Assembly: GCF_002879535.1 (NCBI RefSeq)
Contig: NZ_PNOT02000189.1
Location: 1-64,000 of the forward strand
Reading direction: 5' to 3'
Source of the DNA: Mesorhizobium intechi
GTDB taxonomy: Bacteria > Pseudomonadota > Alphaproteobacteria > Rhizobiales > Rhizobiaceae
DNA: 64,000 nucleotides
This document shows positions 52,430-64,000 of this stretch, one piece after another. Position 1 is the first letter of the stretch; every line of letters starts with the position of its first letter. The translations under genes were made by a program, and so were the position numbers. The notes below the pieces were generated by a model. The model ran no database searches. It saw only the letters and a list, made by a program, of their open reading frames with translations, and was not told the DNA's origin.

Positions 52430-52711
52430 CTATTTACGCATCGCTTTCAGCTTTTCAGCAACCGACGCCGCAAGATCGGCATAGCGCTCCTCCAGCCTTT
52501 CGGCCGCCTTGATGATCGAGAAATCATGGCCGAATTTCTCCAGCGCCATGCGCAGCTTCTCGACGAATTCGGCCTGCTTTTCCAGCGCCGAAAACAATGT
52601 CTTCACCTGGGCTTCGCTGATATCGGGGTTGGCCAGCATCTGCGGCACCTCGCGCCCCATCTGGTCACCGGTGGCGGTCTGCTCTTTCAGAATTGCGATC
52701 CAGTCCGTCAA
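52430..52711 (-). CDS. Hypothetical 93-residue coiled-coil protein
   Basis: A soluble, all-helical protein (LFSALEKQAEFVEKLRMALE, ERLEERYADLAASVAEKLKA). No domain is recognised. Codon use fits the neighbours. It lies between TMEM175 and the SDR gene and is transcribed alone. Confidence 0.65.
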   Translation of the reverse strand: MTDWIAILKEQTATGDQMGREVPQMLANPDISEAQVKTLFSALEKQAEFVEKLRMALEKFGHDFSIIKAAERLEERYADLAASVAEKLKAMRK

Positions 52712-52876
52712 TCAAAAACTCCATGCTGCCCCTGCAAAGTCTCTCTTGCCTGGGCAAAAATCTCTTGTGCCCAGGCAGCATGCGCAGCCGCGGCCCTGCT
52801 GGTCAACCCGAACACATGCTGAGGAAGGCTTGCGCAAGCGCGTTCCGGCGCTAAGTTCGGCGCCATCGAGAAAAGG

Positions 52877-53755
52877 ATGCTGTTGCTCATGATCACCGAC
52901 GCTGAAATCCAGGCCGCCCTGCCCGCGCTTGGCCCCGGCAACACCGCCGTCATCACCGGCGCCGCCAGCGGCATAGGTCTGGCAGCCGCCAGGCGGCTTG
53001 CGCTGATGGGCATGAAGATCGTGCTCGCCGACATTGGCGGCGCGCGCCTCGACGATGCCTCCCGCGCCGTTTCGGCCATTGCCGGCGACGAGGCCGTGCT
53101 TGCCGTCGCGGCCGATGTTTCGAAGGCCGATGAGGTCGATCGTCTCGCCGACCGCGCATTCGGCGCCTTCGGCGAGGTCTCGCTGCTGATGAACAATGCC
53201 GGGGTCGGCGACAATCCGGGAAAACCCTGGGAAAACCGCGATGGCTGGAAACGGCTGCTCGATATCAATTTCTGGGGCGTCGTGCATGGCGTCGAAGCCT
53301 TCGCGCCGCGCATGCTGGCGTCGGCCAAGCCGGGCTTGATCATCAACACCGGTTCCAAGCAAGGCATCACCACGCCGCCCGGCAACCTCGCCTACAATGT
53401 CTCCAAGGCAGGTGTGAAGACATTCACCGAAGGCCTGGCGCATGCGCTGCGCAACGAGCCGGGCGACCGCCTGTCGGCGCATCTGCTGATCCCCGGTTTC
53501 ACCTATACCGGGCTCACCGAAGGGGCGACGGAAAAGCCGGCCGGCGCCTGGACCGGCGAACAGGTCATTGACTTCATGCTGGAATCCCTGGTCAGGGGCG
53601 ACTTCTACATCCTGTGCCCGGACAATGACGTGGCGCGGCCGCTGGACGAGAAACGCATGGCCTGGGCGATCGGCGACATCATCGAAAACCGCCCGGCTCT
53701 GTCGCGCTGGCACCCCGATCACAAGGATGCCTTCGCGGCCTTCATCAAAGGCTGA
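52877..53755 (+). CDS. Short-chain dehydrogenase/reductase (SDR)
   Basis: A 292-residue NAD(P)-dependent SDR. TGAASGIGLAAAR is the cofactor motif, NNAGVGDN the central motif, and YNVSKAG holds the catalytic Tyr and Lys. The C-terminal part (MLESLVRGDFYILCPDNDVA) is longer than the classical 250 residues. Substrate unknown. ATG at 52877 is followed by another in-frame ATG at 52889; neither has ideal ribosome site spacing. Confidence 0.92.
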   Translation: MLLLMITDAEIQAALPALGPGNTAVITGAASGIGLAAARRLALMGMKIVLADIGGARLDDASRAVSAIAGDEAVLAVAADVSKADEVDRLADRAFGAFGEVSLLMNNAGVGDNPGKPWENRDGWKRLLDINFWGVVHGVEAFAPRMLASAKPGLIINTGSKQGITTPPGNLAYNVSKAGVKTFTEGLAHALRNEPGDRLSAHLLIPGFTYTGLTEGATEKPAGAWTGEQVIDFMLESLVRGDFYILCPDNDVARPLDEKRMAWAIGDIIENRPALSRWHPDHKDAFAAFIKG

Positions 53756-53766
53756 TCAGCAAGCCC

Positions 53767-54192
53767 TCAAGCCGCGTGCTTTTTCGGGCTTCGCTTTTGC
53801 GCCACGGCCTTCTTGGCGGCCATGGCGGCGATCTTTTCGTCATGCCGCCGCGCCGCCAGTTCGCACTTTTCGCGGATTTCCTCGACCTCGGATTCCGTCA
53901 GGTGCTCGATGCCGATGAAATGGTTCTGGCCCTCGCCGACCCGGATCAGTTCATCGAGCTTGGCCTGGATCGCCGCGCCATCGCGGTTCTGGGTGTTCTG
54001 GATCAGGAACACCATCAGGAAGGTGATGATGGTCGTGCCGGTGTTGATCACCAATTGCCAGGTGTCCGAGAAGCCGAAGAAAGGCCCGCTGACCGCCCAG
54101 ACGACGATAACCACACAGCAGCCGGCAAAAGTCAGCGGCAGACCCGTTACGTGGGCGACCCAATTGGCGATCTTGGTGAAGAGCTTTTCCAT
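53767..54192 (-). CDS. Low-affinity iron permease family protein
   Basis: A 141-residue protein of the Fet4-like low-affinity iron permease family in its short bacterial form. Two helices (TFAGCCVVIVVWAVSGPFFG and INTGTTIITFLMVFLIQNTQ) are followed by the conserved NRDGAAIQAKLDELIRVGEG and a basic tail (KKAVAQKRSPKKHAA). ATG at MEKLFTKI matches the family N-terminus. Small bacterial members are not proven iron transporters. Confidence 0.87.
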   Translation of the reverse strand: MEKLFTKIANWVAHVTGLPLTFAGCCVVIVVWAVSGPFFGFSDTWQLVINTGTTIITFLMVFLIQNTQNRDGAAIQAKLDELIRVGEGQNHFIGIEHLTESEVEEIREKCELAARRHDEKIAAMAAKKAVAQKRSPKKHAA

Positions 54193-54579
54193 ATGTCGAG
54201 AATCCTGAATGGCTGCGGCGATGAGAAACAACCGGCGACCGCCTCGGGTTCCCGTCGATAACAAATACGGCAGCTGCAATTCGATACACGCGGGGCGCGC
54301 ATGCGGCGGAAAACACACCTTATCGGTCTGGTGTCATAGTAATCGCGCAGGCAAAAGCGCCTGTTCCTTCCGCCTCCACGGCGGTTTACCTCCGACCCCT
54401 TCCGCCGCGCCACCCCCGCATGGCGGAAGGGGTTCCAGTCCGCAGAGCGCGGAGCACAGTCCCCGGCATTCGGCCAGGCGGTCCTCCGCTTTCGGCAGCC
54501 CGCGCGCCAGCACCGCTGTCGGCCTGCTGATGGCCTGCCCGGCAGTGGCGGCCAGGGCCAAACCGTTGTCGGCGGAAGC
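54193..54579. other. 387-base gap without a convincing gene
   Basis: Several short overlapping frames exist on both strands, but none has a ribosome site, conserved motif or consistent codon bias. The DNA is C-rich and contains GGCGGAAGGGG/CCCCTTCCGCC elements (54396-54430) able to form a hairpin. It may be decayed DNA. Confidence 0.4.
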
Positions 54580-55221
54580 CTAGGCGGCGTCGTTTTCCCA
54601 ACGATCGAGGAAGGCCTCGACCGGCAGGGACTGGATGTCGGGAACCGCCCTGGCGAGTTTCTCGATCGGCCAGTTCCACCAGGCGAGCGCTTCGATCCGC
54701 GCCGCTATGTCGGGAGCAAAGCGCGGCCGCAGCGGCTTGGCCGGCACGCCGGCGGCGATCGTGTAGGACGGCACGTCCTGCGTCACCACCGCATTGGCGC
54801 CGATGACCGCGCCATTGCCGATCGCGATGCCGGGCATGATCACCGCGCCGTGGCCGATCCAGACGTCGTGGCCGATGGTCACGGCCTTCGCCTGCCGCCG
54901 CTCGCGGAACGCCGCATCGACGCCTAGCCAGCGGAAATATTCGTTCGGCCGATAGCTGACCTTGTGCTGGGTCAACCGCTCGATCGGATGTTCCAGAGCA
55001 TTGATGCGGCTGTTGGCGGCGATCGAGCAGAATTTGCCGATGGTGGTGTAGATGGCTTCCGAATGGCGTTCGAAATAGGAGAAATCACCGACGCTGACCT
55101 CGCGCAGCACCACTCTCTCGCCGATCGAAGCGTAACGGCCAAGCTTGCACGCCTTCAGCTCCGCGGTCGGGTGGATGCGCGGCTCGGGGTCTTTCAGGAC
55201 AAGGTTTTCGGTGCGGTCCAT
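54580..55221 (-). CDS. Hexapeptide-repeat acetyltransferase, phosphonate-type (DapH/CatB-like)
   Basis: A 213-residue left-handed beta-helix transferase. The hexapeptide repeats run through VTIGHDVWIGHGAVIMPGIA and IGNGAVIGANAVVTQDV, with the catalytic His in the ALEHPI region. YTIAAGVPAKPLRPRF and ALAWWNWP are the C-terminal landmarks of the subgroup that rhizobia keep inside phn clusters. No phosphonate gene is nearby here. The ATG (MDRTENLV) was chosen because the longer frame covers the inverted repeat upstream. Confidence 0.85.
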   Translation of the reverse strand: MDRTENLVLKDPEPRIHPTAELKACKLGRYASIGERVVLREVSVGDFSYFERHSEAIYTTIGKFCSIAANSRINALEHPIERLTQHKVSYRPNEYFRWLGVDAAFRERRQAKAVTIGHDVWIGHGAVIMPGIAIGNGAVIGANAVVTQDVPSYTIAAGVPAKPLRPRFAPDIAARIEALAWWNWPIEKLARAVPDIQSLPVEAFLDRWENDAA

Positions 55222-55236
55222 GCGCGCGGCTTTACG

Positions 55237-55277
55237 CCGGGACAATTGCTCCCGCAAGGCAAGAGCAATTGTCCCGG
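55237..55277. repeat. Perfect 15-base inverted repeat between creA and the acetyltransferase
   Basis: CCGGGACAATTGCTC at 55237-55251 is repeated in complement at 55263-55277 with an 11-base loop. In RNA it makes a very stable stem. It lies just after the creA stop and before the next start, both leftward, so it can end the creA transcript or protect it. Confidence 0.75.
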
Positions 55278-55307
55278 GGGCCAATCAGCATAAAAACGCC
55301 CATCCAC

Positions 55308-55826
55308 CTATTTCGGCTTGCCCTTGCTCCACACCACGTTCTGGCCGTAGAGCGGCACCGTGGTGACCGACATCTTGGCCGAGCCGTTCTGCACCTGGCG
55401 CGAATGCGAGAGATAGATCAGCGTTTCGTTGGCCTTGTCGTAGATGCGGTTCACCACCTGCTTCTTCCAGATCAGGCTGATGCCTTGCTTGAACACCTCC
55501 TCGCCACCCTCGCTCATGTCGATGTCACCAATGGTGATCGGGCCGGTCTGGCGGCAGGAGATCGACGAGTCCGAGGGATCCTCGAACCAGTTGCCCTTGT
55601 GCAGGCGGTCGATGATGCTGCGGTCGAAATAGGAGACATGGCAGGTCACGCCATCCACCTTGGGATCCTTGATCGCTTCGACGATGATGTCATTGCCGAC
55701 CCAGTCGACGCCGACCTTGCCGACTTCCTCGGCGATGGCGCTGCCGGCACCAAGCATGACGCAGGCGGCCAAGGCGCCGCCGAACAGTTTTCGCCCAATC
55801 CGTTCGCGCCCAACCAGTTCGAGCAA
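55308..55826 (-). CDS. creA: CreA family protein
   Basis: A 172-residue protein with an N-terminal signal peptide (LFGGALAACVMLGAGSAIA, about 1-32). The CreA core is seen in VGVDWVGNDIIVEAIKDPKV, GVTCHVSYFDRS, SCRQTGPI and EVFKQGISLIWKKQVVNRIY. Two Cys residues may pair. The role is unknown. It starts with TTG behind AGGAGG. Monocistronic or followed by the acetyltransferase beyond the hairpin. Confidence 0.9.
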   Translation of the reverse strand: MLELVGRERIGRKLFGGALAACVMLGAGSAIAEEVGKVGVDWVGNDIIVEAIKDPKVDGVTCHVSYFDRSIIDRLHKGNWFEDPSDSSISCRQTGPITIGDIDMSEGGEEVFKQGISLIWKKQVVNRIYDKANETLIYLSHSRQVQNGSAKMSVTTVPLYGQNVVWSKGKPK

Positions 55827-56012
55827 AGGAGCCTCCTGCGGTTCGAGTTGCCGGTATCAGGTGGGATGCGGCGTGCGGCTTTGCAAGCAGACGCGTCACC
55901 ACGACCGCGGTTGCGGCATCGCGGCACTTTGCCTGCGCAAGGTCAAACCGCTAAGAGTGTCGCACCGGCGGCATTGAGCCGGCGCGATGATTTCTGCGGA
56001 CGGACTTTTGTG

Positions 56013-56591
56013 ATGATGCGTTCTATCCTGGTCGGCATTCTCGTCCTGATGGCGGCCGGCATCGGCTGGCTGACCTTCGACTGGTATCGCGGCCATTATG
56101 GCGGCGAACCGTTCGGCGCGCCCTTCACCCTCGTCGACCAGAAAGGCGCGCCGATCACCGAAGCCGCCTTCCGGGGACAGCCAAGCGTCGTCTTCTTCGG
56201 CTTCACCCACTGCCCCGAAGTCTGCCCGACCACCTTGTTCGAACTCTCCGGCTGGCTGAAGACGCTCGGCGACGACGGCAAGACCTTGCATGCCTATTTC
56301 GTCTCGGTCGACCCGGAGCGTGACACGCCGGCGGTGATGAACGCCTATGTCAGCAATTTCTCCGACCGCATCACCGGCGTCACCGGCGACCCGGACAAGG
56401 TCCACGCCATGGCCAAGTCGTTCGGCATCTACTGGAAAAAGGTCGATACCGGCGACGGCGACTACACGATGGACCACACCGCCTCGGTGCTGCTGCTCAA
56501 CTCCAAGGGCGACTTTGCCGGCACGATCGCCTATGGCGAAAGCGCCAGCACCGCCGTGGAGAAGCTGAAGCGCCTCGCGGCCAAGGGTTGA
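56013..56591 (+). CDS. SCO1/SenC-type copper chaperone
   Basis: A 192-residue protein anchored by one membrane helix ([17 protein letters not shown]) with a periplasmic thioredoxin-like domain. The copper site is complete: Cys67 and Cys71 in FTHCPEVCP and His155 in [12 protein letters not shown] proteins load the CuA site of cytochrome oxidase. PrmA follows 11 bases later. ATG has no clear ribosome site. Confidence 0.93.
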   Translation: MMRSILVGILVLMAAGIGWLTFDWYRGHYGGEPFGAPFTLVDQKGAPITEAAFRGQPSVVFFGFTHCPEVCPTTLFELSGWLKTLGDDGKTLHAYFVSVDPERDTPAVMNAYVSNFSDRITGVTGDPDKVHAMAKSFGIYWKKVDTGDGDYTMDHTASVLLLNSKGDFAGTIAYGESASTAVEKLKRLAAKG

Positions 56592-56602
56592 TAAGTATCC
56601 AT

Positions 56603-57475
56603 ATGACCCAGACGCGGCTGCATTTCACCACCGGCAAGATCGAGGCTGAGCGCATCTTCGCTGCGCTAGAACTGGCCTTCGAGGATGAAGGCCTGCCGAT
56701 CGCCGTGCTCGAGGTCGACGAAGACCGGAACATCCACGAGGTTTCGCTCTACGCCGATGGCGACGTCGATGCGGTCGAGGCGCGGGTGAAGGACATTCTC
56801 GCCGGGCTTGCGCAGTCGAAGCCGGTCGAGCGCGAAGTGCTGCCCGACATCGACTGGGTGGCGCGTTCGCTGGAGGGCCTGAAGCCGGTGCGCGCCGGCC
56901 GTTTCTGCGTCCACGGCGCGCATGACCGCAGGAAGCGCCACAGCGGCGAACTCGCCATCGAGATCGAGGCCGGCCTTGCCTTCGGCACCGGCCATCACGG
57001 CACCACCTCCGGCTGCCTGGAAATGCTGGAGAAAGTGGTGCGGCGCGAGCACCCGCGCAATGCGCTCGACCTCGGCACCGGCAGCGCCGTGCTGGCCATC
57101 GCCGTCGCCAAGCTGGCGCATATTCCGGTGCTCGCCACCGACATCGACCCGGTGGCGGTGAAGGTTGCCGCCGCCAATGCGCGGCTCAATCACGTCAAGG
57201 CGCTAATCGAAACGGTCACCGCACCGGGCTTCCACCATCCGATCTTCGGCAAGCGTGCCCCTTTCGATCTGATCGTCGCCAACATATTGGCGCGGCCGCT
57301 GATGCGGCTGGCGCCGCAAATGGCCGGACACATCGCACTTGGCGGCTCGATCGTCCTGTCAGGCATTCTCGAGCGCCAGCGCGACGCCGTCATCTCCGCC
57401 TATGTCGGCCAGAATTTCCGGCACGTGCGCACCTTGCACCGCGAAGGCTGGGTGACGATCCACCTCAAGCGCTGA
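56603..57475 (+). CDS. prmA: Ribosomal protein L11 methyltransferase PrmA
   Basis: A 290-residue SAM-dependent enzyme that trimethylates L11. Motif I is [16 protein letters not shown], motif II around [16 protein letters not shown], and the [11 protein letters not shown] post-motif matches the NPPY-like loop of PrmA. The N-terminal ~110 residues are the L11-recognition domain ([20 protein letters not shown]). [16 protein letters not shown] is a family landmark. ATG was chosen over an upstream TTG overlapping the SCO stop. Confidence 0.95.
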   Translation: MTQTRLHFTTGKIEAERIFAALELAFEDEGLPIAVLEVDEDRNIHEVSLYADGDVDAVEARVKDILAGLAQSKPVEREVLPDIDWVARSLEGLKPVRAGRFCVHGAHDRRKRHSGELAIEIEAGLAFGTGHHGTTSGCLEMLEKVVRREHPRNALDLGTGSAVLAIAVAKLAHIPVLATDIDPVAVKVAAANARLNHVKALIETVTAPGFHHPIFGKRAPFDLIVANILARPLMRLAPQMAGHIALGGSIVLSGILERQRDAVISAYVGQNFRHVRTLHREGWVTIHLKR

Positions 57476-57632
57476 GACCGGGCGAGCCAGCGGAGCCTTG
57501 GAGCCGGGTAGAAGGCTGTCAGGCAGGTGAACGCCGCCACCCCCGGTGCTGGATAAAGAAGCCCAGCTTTCGCGCCACTGGACCAGCCCCATTTGGTTGT
57601 CAGCCAGCCGGCGCTGTAGCAGGTTGCGCCGG

Positions 57633-57656
57633 CCGGAAATCGATTCCGATTTCCGG
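57633..57656. repeat. Palindromic element CCGGAAATCG/CGATTTCCGG
   Basis: A perfect 10-base inverted repeat with a 4-base loop, ATTC, between prmA and the aminopeptidase gene. This sequence type recurs in rhizobial intergenic DNA. It could also act as terminator for prmA. Confidence 0.6.
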
Positions 57657-57697
57657 ACCCATAGGCTACGGTCACGCCGACATCAGGAGGCCCCATC

Positions 57698-59542
57698 ATG
57701 TTCCAGACCTTCGATTCCGCGGGCGACCCTTCGGTTGGCAAGCCGCGCGTGGCGCTGCTGCGCCAATGGCTGGCCGCCAATGGCCTCGACGGTTTTATCG
57801 TTCCGCGCGCGGACGAGCATCAAGGTGAATATGTCGCCGATCGTTCGGCACGGCTGAAATGGCTGACCGGCTTCAGCGGCTCGGCCGGCGTCGCCATCGT
57901 GCTGCGCGACCGCGCCTTCATCTTCGTCGACGGGCGCTACGCGCTGCAGGTGCGCAGCGAGGTCGATCTCGACATCTTTGCCGTCGAAAGCCTGGTCGAC
58001 AACCCGCCCGCCGTCTGGCTCAAGGAGAATATCGGCAAGGGCGCGCGGCTGGGCTTCGATCCATGGCTGCACACGATTGGCGAGGTCAAGGCGCTGCAGG
58101 CCTCTGCCGACAAGACCGGCGCCGTGCTGGTGCCGCTCGAGAAAAACCCGATCGACATCATCTGGAAGGACCAGCCTGCGGCACCGCTGACCCCGGTCGA
58201 GTTGCACCCGATCGCCTTTGCCGGCGAACTCGCCAAGGACAAGCTGGCGCGGTTGGCGACGGCGATCGGCAAGGATGGTGCCACCCATGCGGTGCTGACC
58301 GACCCCTCCTCCATCGCCTGGGCCTTCAACATCCGTGGCGGCGACGTACCGCACACGCCGCTGGCGCTCGGCTTCGCCATCCTCGCAGCGGATGGATCGC
58401 ACCAGCTGTACATGGACAAGCGCAAATTCTCGCGCCAGGTCGCGGCCTATCTCACCCAGCTCGCCGATCCGCACGAGCCCGGCGAATTCGAGGCGGCGAT
58501 CGCGGCACTTGCCAAGGGCGGCGCCAAGATCGCGCTCGACCCGGTGCTGGCGGCCGACCGGCTGCGCATGCTGGTCGAATACAATGGCGGCACGGTTGTT
58601 GCGGCGCCAGATCCTGCACGCATCCCGCGAGCCACCAAGAACCAGGCCGAGATCAGCGGCTCACGCGCCGCGCACCGTCGTGACGGTGCGGCGGTGGCCA
58701 AGCTTCTGTGCTGGCTGGAGCGGCAAGAGCCCGGCTCGCTCGACGAGATCGCGGTCGTCACCAGGCTGGAGGAGAGCCGCCGGCAAACCGGCGAGGAAAC
58801 GCAAATGCCGCTGCGCGACGTATCCTTCGACACTATTTCCGGCGCCGGCCCCAACGGCGCCATCATGCACTACCGCGTGTCGCGCGCCACCAGCCGCAAG
58901 CTGCAGGCCGGCGAGTTGTTCCTGCTCGATTCCGGTGCGCAGTATCAGGACGGCACCACCGACATCACCCGCACCGTGCCGATCGGCCAGCCGAGCGAGG
59001 AAATGCGCGAACGCTTCACACTGGTGCTGAAGGGCATGATCGGCATCTCCACGCTGCGTTTCCCCGCCGGCACGCGCGGCTCGGAGATCGATGCCGTCGC
59101 CCGCATGGCCCTATGGAAGCATGGCTGCGATTTTGCCCACGGCACCGGCCACGGCGTCGGCTCATACCTCGCCGTGCATGAAGGCCCGCAGCGCATCGCC
59201 CGCACCGGCACCGAAAAGCTGCTGGCAGGCATGATGCTGTCCAACGAACCCGGCTATTACAAGGAAGGCGCCTACGGCATCCGCATCGAGAACCTCATCC
59301 TGGTGACGCCGGCCGAACAGATCGAAGGCGGCGACATCGCCATGCATGGCTTCGAGACGCTGACGCTGGCGCCGATCGACATCAGGCTGGTGCGGTCAGA
59401 GCTGCTGACGCGCGAGGAACTGCATTGGCTAGACGCCTACCATGCCCGCGTGCTGGCCGAGATCGGACCGATGCTCGACGGCGAAACGCTGGCCTGGCTG
59501 GAAAAGGCGACGGCGCCGCTGCCGCACGACGCGAAGATTTGA
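57698..59542 (+). CDS. Xaa-Pro aminopeptidase (M24B), aminopeptidase P family
   Basis: A 614-residue cytoplasmic peptidase removing N-terminal residues before Pro. It has the two creatinase-N-like domains (about 1-300) and a C-terminal pita-bread domain with the two-metal site: the Asp pair in LLDSGAQYQDGTTDITRTV, the His in HGTGHGVGSYLAVHEGPQ, and the Glu pair in LSNEPGYYKEGAYGIRIENL. The length is that of the eukaryote-like long form. AGGAGG precedes the ATG. Monocistronic. Confidence 0.94.
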   Translation: MFQTFDSAGDPSVGKPRVALLRQWLAANGLDGFIVPRADEHQGEYVADRSARLKWLTGFSGSAGVAIVLRDRAFIFVDGRYALQVRSEVDLDIFAVESLVDNPPAVWLKENIGKGARLGFDPWLHTIGEVKALQASADKTGAVLVPLEKNPIDIIWKDQPAAPLTPVELHPIAFAGELAKDKLARLATAIGKDGATHAVLTDPSSIAWAFNIRGGDVPHTPLALGFAILAADGSHQLYMDKRKFSRQVAAYLTQLADPHEPGEFEAAIAALAKGGAKIALDPVLAADRLRMLVEYNGGTVVAAPDPARIPRATKNQAEISGSRAAHRRDGAAVAKLLCWLERQEPGSLDEIAVVTRLEESRRQTGEETQMPLRDVSFDTISGAGPNGAIMHYRVSRATSRKLQAGELFLLDSGAQYQDGTTDITRTVPIGQPSEEMRERFTLVLKGMIGISTLRFPAGTRGSEIDAVARMALWKHGCDFAHGTGHGVGSYLAVHEGPQRIARTGTEKLLAGMMLSNEPGYYKEGAYGIRIENLILVTPAEQIEGGDIAMHGFETLTLAPIDIRLVRSELLTREELHWLDAYHARVLAEIGPMLDGETLAWLEKATAPLPHDAKI

Positions 59543-59635
59543 CGCCGGCCTCTTGCTCCCCGTCACCTACGCGGAGAAATGCCCGGCTGGGCAATGAGGG
59601 GCAGCGCCAACGTTCGGAAAGATCGCGCGGCCAAG

Positions 59636-59932
59636 CTACCCGACGAACTGCCGCGCCAGGATGAGCACTGCCGCGCCAGCCAAAAACATCGACATCAGCC
59701 CGCCGCGCAGCGAGACCAGGGCGGTGACGACCAGTGCCGCCCATTCCGCCGGTCCGGCATTCAGCAGCTCCGGCGCCACCAGCGTCGTCAGCACCGCCGC
59801 GGGAACGGCGTTGAGGCCGGCCTCGACGCGCGGATGGACGTTCTCGAAGCGGGAGATGACCAGATGCCCGCCGATGCGCGTGAGATAGGTGGCGACCGCG
59901 CCGGCGATGATGATCCACAAAGTCGTGCTCAT
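59636..59932 (-). CDS. azlD: AzlD family branched-chain amino acid exporter subunit
   Basis: A 98-residue membrane protein with about three helices: TTLWIIIAGAVATYLTRIGG, LNAVPAAVLTTLVAPELLNA, AALVVTALVSLRGGLMSMF. AzlD is the small partner of AzlC. The start overlaps the azlC stop by four bases. Confidence 0.9.
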   Translation of the reverse strand: MSTTLWIIIAGAVATYLTRIGGHLVISRFENVHPRVEAGLNAVPAAVLTTLVAPELLNAGPAEWAALVVTALVSLRGGLMSMFLAGAAVLILARQFVG

Positions 59933-60657
59933 GGCCTTGTCTCCACGCCGCTATGGTGCGGTGGCAGGATGACGGCGAGCAGCACGCCGGCAATGGCGCC
60001 GATCGAGACGTGCCAAGGCGAGCCGACCGTCTTGTAGGCGACGATCGAGGCGCAGGCACTGGCGACCACCACCGGCAGCCACAGCGGCCGCTTGCGGAAG
60101 CCCATCACCAGGCCGAGGAAATAGATCGGCAGCAGGAAATCGATGCCCAGCGCGTGCGTGTCGGGGATGAGCTTGCCGAACACAGCACCCAGCGCGCTTT
60201 CTATCACCCAGAACACATAGACCGGCAGGCCAAGGCCCAGATACCAGGCAAAGCCGACCGTCTGGCCGGACGCCGCCCTCGCCTCGGCCACGGCGAACTG
60301 CGGATCGGTGAGGATGAAATAGCCGAGCGCCTGTTGGATGACAGGCCAGTGCGCAATGCGTCGGCCGATGCCGGCGGAGTAGAGCACATGACGGAAGTTG
60401 ACCGCGAAGATCGAGAGCACGATCAGCCACGGCGCGACATGCTGGCCGAACAGCTGGATGCCGACCATCTGGCTGGCGCCGCCATAGATCAACGCGCTCA
60501 TCAGAAAGGCTTCGAGGACCGAGAACCCGTTGTCGACGGCAAGCGCCCCGAAAAGCACGGCGAACGGCGCCGACGCCACGACGACAGGCATGGAGAGCCG
60601 CACCCCTTGCCAGAAGTCGCTTCTTGTGCCGCTTTCGGAAATCACGTCCGTCGCCAT
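59929..60657 (-). CDS. azlC: AzlC family branched-chain amino acid exporter
   Basis: A 242-residue inner-membrane protein with seven to eight helices, marked by WQGVRLSMPVVVASAPFAVL, LMSALIYGGASQMVGIQLFG and FRHVLYSAGIGRRIAHWP. With AzlD it exports branched-chain amino acids. GGAG precedes the ATG. Together the two genes form a complete exporter, with no regulator adjacent. Confidence 0.93.
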   Translation of the reverse strand: MATDVISESGTRSDFWQGVRLSMPVVVASAPFAVLFGALAVDNGFSVLEAFLMSALIYGGASQMVGIQLFGQHVAPWLIVLSIFAVNFRHVLYSAGIGRRIAHWPVIQQALGYFILTDPQFAVAEARAASGQTVGFAWYLGLGLPVYVFWVIESALGAVFGKLIPDTHALGIDFLLPIYFLGLVMGFRKRPLWLPVVVASACASIVAYKTVGSPWHVSIGAIAGVLLAVILPPHHSGVETRP

Positions 60658-60769
60658 CGATCGCTCCAGTCGAAACCGCCGATGTAGGCAGTGCCTCCCG
60701 CCTTGTCACACGAATTCGCTTGAGCCAAACGATCAGCGGAAATGATCGTCGCCGGGCTCGATATGGAAC

Positions 60770-63740
<2,971 letters not shown>

Positions 63741-63810
63741 CCTGAACAGCAGGATGGAGCCATATCCTGACTCGCTGCCGTATCCTGCCCGTCAATGACG
63801 CCGGATGGTC

Positions 63811-64000
63811 TTATGCCGCGTTTGTATTCTCGCGCAGCAGCCGTTCGGCGGCGGCGCGTGCCTCGTCGGTGATCGTGGCGCCGGCCAGCATGCGGGCGAT
63901 CTCTTCCTGCCGCGCCGGCCTGTCCATCTCGGCAATGCCGGTCGCCACACGGTCCGTGCTGCCCGATTTTGAGATCAGGAAATGCGTCGCCGCCCGCGCC
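63811..64000 (-). CDS. recN: DNA repair protein RecN, C-terminal part (5' end outside window)
   Basis: The last 62 residues of RecN, the SMC-like ATPase of double-strand break repair. The visible end contains HFLISKSGS, DRVATGIAEMDRPARQEEIA, then MLAGATITDEARAAAERLL, and ends RENTNAA. VARMLAG-type sequence and the H-motif region THFLISK fit RecN. Upstream of ligA, the order common in alphaproteobacteria. Confidence 0.85.
   Translation of the reverse strand, partial: ARAATHFLISKSGSTDRVATGIAEMDRPARQEEIARMLAGATITDEARAAAERLLRENTNAA

Noticed and set aside
54209-54583. Short frames in the gap before the acetyltransferase
   Set aside because: No ribosome site, biased composition from C-rich DNA, and overlapping frames on both strands of equal quality.

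Overview
The window looks like chromosomal DNA of a Rhizobiales alphaproteobacterium, most likely Mesorhizobium or a close relative. It is GC-rich, densely coded and organised in short operons. The clearest lineage markers are a circularly permuted two-piece tmRNA with the tag ANDNYAEARLAA, an alphaproteobacterial-type SspB, small rhizobial DUF proteins (DUF2853, DUF4169), a recN-ligA order, and intergenic palindromes familiar from rhizobial genomes. No IS element, prophage, CRISPR array, tRNA or rRNA was recognised.

Layout. 1-1.8 kb: the end of a sugar or polyol ABC transporter operon. 1.8-6.4 kb: a molybdate island with modA-modB-modC, a one-domain modE, two ModE-box-like operators, a decayed second modC fragment, a frameshifted molbindin and a lower-GC methyltransferase. 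6.4-12.2 kb: thyA, DUF2853, ssrA (tmRNA), an ATPase, a Bcr-type exporter divergent from its TetR, then sspB and two small genes. 12.2-16 kb: a ClC chloride channel divergent from a MarR regulator, and an ECF sigma factor with a C-terminal SnoaL-like domain. 16-24.8 kb: a giant AsmA protein, a DyP peroxidase, a D-lactate-dehydrogenase-like flavoprotein and a thioesterase. 24.9-35.9 kb: an Lrp/EamA pair, a LOV-domain histidine kinase with its response regulator, a dienelactone hydrolase, PQQ glucose dehydrogenase and uvrD. 36-42.2 kb: a complete LacI-controlled sugar uptake and catabolism operon. 42.2-47.4 kb: an EncFtn-type ferritin-like protein with a DUF4239 membrane protein, then a methylamine or betaine demethylation pair (MttB-like and a DMGDH-like flavoprotein). 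47.7-64 kb: mostly housekeeping and transport genes (phytase-like esterase, L,D-transpeptidase, MATE, TMEM175, SDR, CreA, SCO, PrmA, aminopeptidase P, AzlCD, LigA and the end of RecN).

Functional links. tmRNA and SspB lie about 3 kb apart and act in the same tagged-protein degradation pathway. The molybdate genes show an intact transporter beside two decayed Mo-related genes. Four regulator/target pairs have a visible palindrome in the control region (TetR/MFS, MarR/ClC, Lrp/EamA, LacI/sugar operon). Two protein types known as encapsulin cargo (DyP, EncFtn) occur without a shell gene in the window.

All functional calls come from reading motifs, lengths and context; no database search was run. 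Start sites were chosen from Shine-Dalgarno spacing and family length.
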